Shown: positions 57,636-64,000 of the stretch, one piece after another
How positions within the stretch are numbered: the first letter of the stretch is position 1
Layout: each line of letters begins with the position of its first letter
DNA from: Axinella damicornis
Taxonomy: Eukaryota; Porifera; Demospongiae; Axinellida; Axinellidae
NCBI GenBank assembly: GCA_963931865.1
Contig: OZ007518.1
Location: forward strand, 8,918,361-8,982,360
Length of the DNA stretch: 64,000 nucleotides
Reading direction: 5' to 3'
The notes under the pieces: model-generated
Told to the model about the DNA's origin: nothing
Database searches by the model: none
The model's input: the letters and a program-made list of their open reading frames with translations, nothing else
Translations under genes and position numbers: made by a program

Positions 57636-58487
57636 AATTCGGAACACCTACTAATTTGGCTGAGCCTCCAGAGAGTAGCTAGAGGTGTCCGGACCCCCTG
57701 GTGTTCTGAATGACCTGCAATACGGTAGCGTAAAATTGTAGCGATTTTGTAGTGATTGTGCCGCTGTACGGCAGTGATATTCGGTTTGAAGTTAGTGCAC
57801 TAGGTGGTGTTTATGTACTGTTGGTAACTGAGCTAGTTAGTCGTTGCTAGAATCCCTGAGGCTTGGGTGTTCCGTAATACCCCCATTTCCCTTACATAGG
57901 GTAGGAAGGGGAGTAGTCAGACAGCGGCAGGTGACACTGCAGTTCCTTGGCATTGCACAGTGACGGCTTGCTGCACTGGTAGTATCACAGTAACCTTTGA
58001 ACCTCACTCTTGTATTGTTGCCGAGAGTGACATGTAGCTGCCTCATGACACTAAGGGGTGTAATAGAAGGTTGACCATGTCTCTCCCTCTTTGATCAGAC
58101 AGTGAATTTCAGTAATTTTGGGTTTGGACGCCTCTAACTACTCTCTGGAGGCTATGGTGTGGATATTACTGCAATGTGCAAGGTCTTCTGCAGCACAATG
58201 GTGCAAGTCGTGTTCATACGTTGCGTAGTTCTTGCGATGGAGCTGCTCTTCTTGATTTCTTTAGTCTACTGAACATGATGCTGAGGTATCTAGTTACTGG
58301 ATGGAAATAGCTCCATCTTGAGACCTGTGCAGCATATGAACACTGGACTTGCACGTACCTGAACTGGAGTGCACAGACTTGCATACCCAGCCCCTCCTGA
58401 AGTTTGCTGTGTGATCACATTGCATTCTGACCTCATATTGTGTTGTGGAGTCATATTAGCTCTGCAGTAGTTATTCAGCTACTCCAC
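57636..58487. other. Non-coding region, nothing recognised
   Basis: Unique-looking sequence with only short random open frames and no family exon or element ends seen. Confidence 0.4.
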
Positions 58488-58922
58488 CTCCCTCCCTCCC
58501 TCCTCCCTCCCTCCCTCCCTCCCTCCCTCACTCCCTCCCTCACTCCCTCCCTCCCTCCCTCCCTCCCTCACTCCCTCCCTCACTCCCCCCCTCCCTCCCT
58601 CCCTCCCTCCCTCCCTCCCTCCCTCCCTCCCTCCCTCCCTCCCTCACTCCTTCCCTCCCTCCCTCCCTCACTCCCTCCCTCCCTCCCTCCCTCACTCCCT
58701 CCCTCCCTCCCTCACTCCCTCCCTCACTCCCTCCCTCCCTCCCTCCCTCCCTCCCTCCCTCTCTCCCTTCCTCCTCCCTCCCTCCCTCCCTCCCTCCCTC
58801 CCTCCCTCCCTCCCTCCCTCCCTCCCTCCCTCCCTCCCTCCCTCCCTCCCTTCCCCCTCCCCCATCCCTCCCACCCTCCCTCCCTTCCTCCGGCCCTCCC
58901 TCCCTCCCTCCCTGTCTCCCTC
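58488..58922. repeat. CCCT tetranucleotide microsatellite, about 435 bp
   Basis: Nearly pure ccct repeats with occasional cact interruptions. The open frame across it (Leu-Pro-Pro-Ser periodicity) is an artefact. Confidence 0.97.
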
Positions 58923-60154
58923 CGTCTAGTAAAGTCCCAGTTGAAACCAGCCCTACAATTTGCTCATGTGATCAGAGGTCACCACCACAGCAGAGCAGGT
59001 GAGAGCAAGAATTGAGCTCATATTGTTCTGATCTTGAGGATTGAGCTTGAATATTCTGATACTGTTCTGATCTTGAGGATTAGTTTGGCCTGGCTGCAAA
59101 CGATCTTCAACTGTTGGTAGTGAGAGGGTCTGTGGTGTGTGTTCCTGTTGGTTGTGAGTGTGATGATCGAGCTGAGAGGGGTTGGATCTCCACAGGGAGA
59201 TGTGTAGGGAGGAACGGGCCGGTTGAAGAAGTGCCCCTCCCTGAGCTACATAGCTGGTTCATGCTATTTTGCTTAATCATGGTGCTGGCTGGAGGGTGGA
59301 CACAAGTGGATTAGTTCCAGGTTGTGAGGTCGTGGAGTCCACTGTGTCTGGTCCACCTTAAGGGGATTGTGATATTGAGTTAGTGTCTACCTCAATTCAA
59401 TTCTGAGATGTTACATGGTGTACAGTATGGAATGCCAAATGCGTCAAAAATCTGTCAATTGATCATTTCTCAATCTCCTGGTCACTGCACGATTCATGGG
59501 ATTGAAGTGCGATATCGGGAATGCATATACTCACGTTCTGAAGAACGCTCCCGTGAACATTCCCAAGCTTGATACCAAGATTGTTCTTGGGCTTACGTTC
59601 CAAGTATTGTTTTCTGGAGTTAGATCGATCCCCAAGAACGTTCTCAAACGTGTTCTAATTTAGCGTTGTCATTCGACAAGTCAAATATTGCAAGCAGTGG
59701 TGACCGAAGCTGGCCAGTCTGTATCCAGTGAACGGCTGGACGAGCTGTTCAAACTATGCTCACAAGCTTTGCAGTATGCCACATTTCCTAAAAATGGGAT
59801 AGTATACTGCCTTTGGATGGCCTCCCAAAATTCAGGATTTTACCATTGTAAGCCCATACAAATCCAAGAATTTTTCCACTGAAGGCACCTCCAGTAGAGA
59901 AATTTTGTATGGAAAAAAAATTTGTTTGGGAAAAAAGATTTGTTTGGGAAAAAAGAGGGATGCTATAACCCAGAGTGTATGCGTACATCTGGATGCTGCA
60001 TGGTGACCAATGGGTGGTGTTGTTGTCATAGCAACAGAAAGCTAGGATTTCATTTTAGTGGAATGAGTGGCAACCACACTACTGGTAGCCAGTGGGTCAG
60101 TGCATAATTTGGCCAATTGATTTCATCAGGAAATTGAAATTGGCAACGTTTTGT
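58923..60154. other. Non-coding region with small repeats
   Basis: gttctgatcttgaggatt occurs twice at 59025-59085. aatttgtttgggaaaaaaga is duplicated at 59920-59955. No gene recognised. Confidence 0.4.
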
Positions 60155-60159
60155 TCCGC

Positions 60160-60668
60160 TGAGAGCGCATAATGACGTAGAGAACACAAGGAAGGGAAGG
60201 AGTGTGAAACAACCACGCAAAAGGTTAAATTTTAATTCCCATGGTAGTCCTGTTACTATTTTTAGCTCGCACGCGGAAGACAGAGAAAAGGCCAGTATGA
60301 AGACTCCGTTGGTAGCGAGGCAGGGGAATTACATACTAGAATTGACAGACCTCGAGAAAGTGCTGTATGACGATGCAGTCATCCACTTCACACAGCCAAG
60401 CGGGTGTCTCGACTAGTGGAAATGACTGCCCCTTCTGGAGTTTATGTCTGCTGGGAAACATCCTGCGACACATTCGGACACTATCTTCTCACTCCCATCG
60501 AGCTTTGGTCCGTCGCTGTAGCCAGTCAATGGCATCACAGAAAAACAACGATACACGTGCATGCTAAAATAGAAGTGGGACTACAGGTTTTCATATTTTA
60601 ATATTTTGTGTGGTCGTTTCACACTCCTTCCCTTCCTTCCACTCTCTATGTCATCATGTGCTCCTGGG
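60160..60668. mobile_element. Inverted-repeat element with a decayed open frame
   Basis: aaggaagggaaggagtgtga at 60188 is mirrored by the sequence ending at 60638; weaker similarity extends outward to about 60160 and 60668. Inside, KTPLVARQGNYILELTDLEK reads in one frame and TAPSGVYVCWETSCDTFGHY in the next, suggesting one coding segment with a frameshift near 60405-60415. Protein not recognised. Confidence 0.6.
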
Positions 60669-60739
60669 GGCTCTTTTGTGATACTTCAGTACTAACCAGT
60701 ACCACAGACTGACGGCTTTGCATCTCCTCTGAAGGATGC

Positions 60740-61240
60740 GGTGTAAACTATTTCAGGTGGAAACACCTACACCAGGGTAGAGCTGAGTTCAAAGAAATCT
60801 CCTATGGCATAAGAGAACTACATTTATGGTCACATTTTTAACCGGATGACACGTATTGTGTTATCAGAATTGTGTGGTCTGACAATGTCCTTGGGCGATA
60901 GCTTCTGTGCCAGCAGAAAGGGTGAGACAGGAGGTTGTGGGTTCACCTGGAGGGTGAAAACAGCTAGCATGGCCGAGTCTGGGCTCAGCTACGCAAAGCC
61001 CTCAGTTGTAGCCCAGTAGGCCACATCTTTGTAAATGCCATGGGCAGCAATAACCAGTCTTCTGACCTTGTAGGGCCTGCATGTGTTCAAGGCTCATTTT
61101 TCAACTTAGCATTGCCTGAGCAATACTCATTAATCGGTGGGTGTGGTTAGAGCTGTGAACGTACTTAGGATCACTGAGTGCAGTTCTTTAAGCAGTTTGG
61201 AGTCGAAAACCTGAGAGAACTATATCTAGGATAAGAGAGA
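60740..61240. mobile_element. Diverged relative of the piggyBac-like element at 62.9 kb
   Basis: 60885-61090 aligns with 62958-63180 (shared ccagcagaaaggg, gcatggccgagt, gggctcagct, taggcca). The ends are not defined. Confidence 0.55.
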
Positions 61241-61961
61241 GTTTTGAAAGGCCTGTGGAAGTGGGTGTGACCACTCGAGACTAAGAGGTCTCCTACAACT
61301 GTGTAGACCAACACTATGTAAACTAGAGGTGTTCATAGAACATACCCTGCGCGGAATGTCTACAGGATACAGTTCAGCTACCGACTCGACGTGACATCTC
61401 TGCTGATGCGCATCGCGTATATTGTGTTCGTGTATGGCCATATCCAAAGTGTGGGAGTGACCACTTACTGTACACAACATATTGATTGTGAAGCTGAAGA
61501 GGTGGGGCCAAATGTTACGAAATAGCTCGAAAAAAAAACAGCCTAAACAATAGTCACGACATCTGTGAAGTACATAAATCGTGAGAAAATACTGTTTCCT
61601 AGCGGTCATCTCGAAGCATGAAGTTTCCAAATGCACTGCGTGTCCTGTTCTTGATGGGACTCGGAGGTCACGAAGAGGTGGAGCCAATGTTATTAATAGT
61701 TATAAAAAGTAGGAAATAGGCGAAATACAGCGAAACGAAGCGCCTTGACTTCAGTCAGGTACACGTAGAGCTGTTTTTTGCTATTTGCTATTGTTTGACT
61801 CCCTTTCGATGGTTTATTAGGGTCTATGTGGCGAGATTTCAATTTTTTCCGCCTGACAGACGACTGACAGACAGTCGGACAAACCGATTGCTTAACCCCG
61901 CTTCGCGCATGCGCGCGCGCGGTAACTTGGAGAATGCAGGGCATTGTGGGGCTCACCATAG

Positions 61962-62222
61962 GCTGGGAGGCCCACTCACCATAGGCTGGCAGCATAGGCT
62001 GGGAGGCCCACTCACCTTAGGCTGGGAGGCCAACTCACCTTAGGCTAGGCCCACTCACCTTAGGCTGGGAGGCCCACTCACCATAGGCTGGGAGGCCCAC
62101 TCACCATAGGCTGGGAGGCCCACTCACCTTAGGCTGGGAGGCCCACGCAGCATAGGCTGGGAGGCCCACTCAGCATAGGCTGGGAGGCCCACTTACCATA
62201 GGCTGGGAGGCCCACGCGGCAT
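61962..62222. repeat. 23-bp minisatellite
   Basis: About 11 imperfect copies of ggctgggaggcccactcacc plus ata or tta. Confidence 0.93.
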
Positions 62223-62509
62223 ACATACTTGACAGACGCTGTGGGTGAGGCCTGAGGTGGGCCTGAGTATAAGGCTAGCTAAGTAGCTTCTTGTGGTATT
62301 GGCCGCATGCATGCATAATCACCATAGTCGTATTGGTCATCTTAATTATCTATGATGTAATCAGTATAGTGTATACCAAACTTATTACCTCATGTTATGT
62401 ATCACGTGAGTGTGTAAGTTCATGGCCATTTTCTGACAGCTGACATAAAGAGTGTTGCCGTATCTACTTGAATCCGTGTTCCTAAGCTAGCTCGGTATAA
62501 CACTACACT

Positions 62510-62892
62510 TCTGTCCAGAGCAAGGGCATGGTGTTGCACCACGGGTGTAGACTACCTTGAGCCTGCATCTGGTTGATGATGGTCTGCAGTTTCAAGCTCG
62601 TGTGGTTTCAATTCATAGCTCATCCTCCGCTCAGTCTGCAGTTTCAATTACGTTTGTAGTACCTAGACTATGTTGAGCATTTGTGGTGGTCTGCAGTTTC
62701 AAGTTCGTACAGTTCACAGTGTTACTGGTACGCGGTGCAAACGTAGCAGGCTCCATGCGCCTGTACCCTGTCGTGCAATTCCTGTTGACTGGTCCAGTCT
62801 AGCCTCGTTCCCAGGCCTGGGAACGAGGCTAGGTCCAGTCCAACAAGCACGTGGCACAACATTACGATTTTCCACTTGGATACGGTCATACG
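62510..62892. repeat. Duplicated block, second copy (first at 41020-41418)
   Basis: Shared ccacgggtgtagacta, cagtttcaagctcgtgtggt, ttgagcatttgtggtggtct and cacttggatacggtcatacg, including the 32-bp palindrome. After 62892 the copies differ by an insertion, then similarity resumes at about 63405 (gacacccgacagacag), matching 41880 onward. Confidence 0.85.
62800..62831. mobile_element. TAGYCTCG mini-palindrome, 32 bp
   Basis: Perfect palindrome, tagcctcgttcccagg plus inverse, with exact 9-bp duplication ggtccagtc at 62791-62799 and 62832-62840. Confidence 0.9.
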
Positions 62893-62896
62893 TTAA

Positions 62897-63400
62897 CCCT
62901 TTAAGACCTAACATTGCATATCTGCAACGTGAGACTTTCAGCTTCATGATGTCACATCCGGCAATGTCCTTGAGAGATAGGCTCTGCGCCAGCAGAAAGG
63001 GCGGGGCAGGGGGAGGTGGGTGGGTGCACCCGAAGGGTGCAAACAGCATGGCCGAGTTTGGGCTCAGCTTTGAACGGCCCTTGGTTGGAGCCGGGTAGGC
63101 CATTTCTCGGGTTTTAATCATAAATGGACTTAGAAAGTAGCTGTCTCGCCTTGTAGGCCCTCCATTTCCAGTGTTCATGGTCAGTTTTTTAGCTACGGCA
63201 GGTTGGCCACTTCTCGGGAGGCTTGATTGCAAGTTCGTTAGTTGGTGGGTGTGGTTAAGTCACGTATATGCTTAGTGTAGCTGAAATTACCTGTGTGAGC
63301 AGTTTCGAGCCCAGCAACGCCAGGGAACAGAAATTAGGGTATGTTTAAGTGTTCTATAGACTGAAAATGACCTAGAGAAATAAATTTAGGCCCTAAAGAG
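62897..63400. mobile_element. piggyBac-like non-autonomous element, 504 bp
   Basis: Flanked by ttaa on both sides (62893-62896, 63401-63404). The left end ccctttaagacctaa mirrors the right end ttaggccctaaagag imperfectly. It sits exactly where the duplicated block at 41.4 kb has no such sequence. TTAA targets and CCCTTT-type ends are typical of piggyBac. No transposase frame. Confidence 0.75.
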
Positions 63401-63508
63401 TTAAACAGACACCCGACAGACAGACAAAGGGACATCCTGAGAGCATGGCTACGTGGGGCTCACTCAGGCTCGGCCCAATGACCACTGCTCTCACCTGGGA
63501 ATATATCA

Positions 63509-63719
63509 CAGAGTCGGTAGACTCTGTATGTAGGGATACGACGTACACGCAATATATGCTAATACATAAGAATCTCTCCAAATCTCAGAAACGGTACACT
63601 TATAAGCCTTTATAACCACATACCGTTCATCTTCGAGTGTTTTCATGACCAACAAGACTCCTCGCGTCGCGAAAAACCGTCGCGAAAGTACCGCACCAGG
63701 TACTCGCAAAACGGGCAAA
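63509..63719. repeat. Dispersed repeat, copy 2
   Basis: Near-identical to 27687-27899 (cacagagtcggtagactctg to cgcaaaacgggcaaat-like end). Confidence 0.75.
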
Positions 63720-64000
63720 TGTGACCCGCTGAGCGAAAACCCGGCACATCCCGCATTTTAAAAAAACTGAGTTAACACCGGAAATCATAACAGCTACCTT
63801 TCATCTTGCCGTAGACCAAATATCAAAGCGATCGGTCATCCAGTTGCCGAGATACAGCTCGAAACGCGCGCGGAATACGCAAAACTAAATGCAATTTTTG
63901 ACGTTGCTATGCTATGTGATTATTTTCCGTATACTATCCGTGTTACGTGTCGTCCATTGTTAAGTAGCTGGACGCGTTTAGTTCGTGCTGAAGCTAGCTA

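Noticed and set aside
58440..59015. 191-residue Leu-Pro-Pro-Ser open frame
   Set aside because: Direct translation of a CCCT microsatellite.
18921..63098. Recurring small peptides with SLVPRP or ASFPGLGTRL in many short open frames
   Set aside because: They are the TAGYCTCG element ends (tagcctcgttcccaggcc) read in different frames, not a conserved peptide family.

Overview
The window looks like one stretch of a metazoan nuclear genome, most likely a demosponge close to Amphimedon queenslandica. That attribution rests on recognition and inference; no database search was run. The support is: GT-AG introns, many only about 60-100 bp long; a glypican gene, which is an animal family; runs of symmetrical phase-1 Ig exons joined to Death, coiled-coil and Kelch exons; and dense small inverted-repeat transposons. 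All recognisable genes lie on the + strand.

Layout. 1-10958 is a satellite of 46/47-bp units with a nested higher-order structure, bordered by a tRNA-like sequence (10969-11088) and a large inverted repeat (11131-11553). 12029-14412 carries the core and C-terminal exons of a glypican. 14.4-22.0 kb is mostly transposon-rich DNA with one unrecognised exon (16248-16812) and a complete non-autonomous hAT-type element (17476-18582). 22032-31766 is gene A: five Ig domains, a Death domain, a long coiled coil, three more Ig domains, a short linker exon and a six-bladed Kelch exon. 32898-40383 is gene B, a tandem paralogue (coiled coil, a broken Ig start, six Ig domains, linker, Kelch) whose 5' end falls in a 200-N gap. 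40.4-46.7 kb is repeat-rich. 46722-47857 is a fragmentary paralogue C (first Death exon plus a truncated linker exon). 49064-52011 encodes a tyrosine-kinase-like (TKL) kinase with a coiled-coil tail. 54633-56160 is a third Kelch exon, split by a 586-bp transposon. 56.2-64.0 kb holds minisatellites, microsatellites and more non-autonomous elements.

Working together (inference). The Ig/Death/coiled-coil/Kelch genes and the neighbouring kinase form a local cluster of scaffold- or sensor-like proteins. No signal peptide or transmembrane segment is visible in the exons present, and the Ig domains lack the usual B-strand cysteine, so an intracellular role is plausible, for example a Death-domain assembly with a Kelch recognition module. 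The ends of genes A, B and C are duplicated, shuffled and being broken by mobile elements, which fits a fast-evolving, multi-copy family. The most striking DNA-level feature is a family of palindromic elements ending in TAGYCTCG, 32 to 586 bp long, most flanked by 9-bp target-site duplications.
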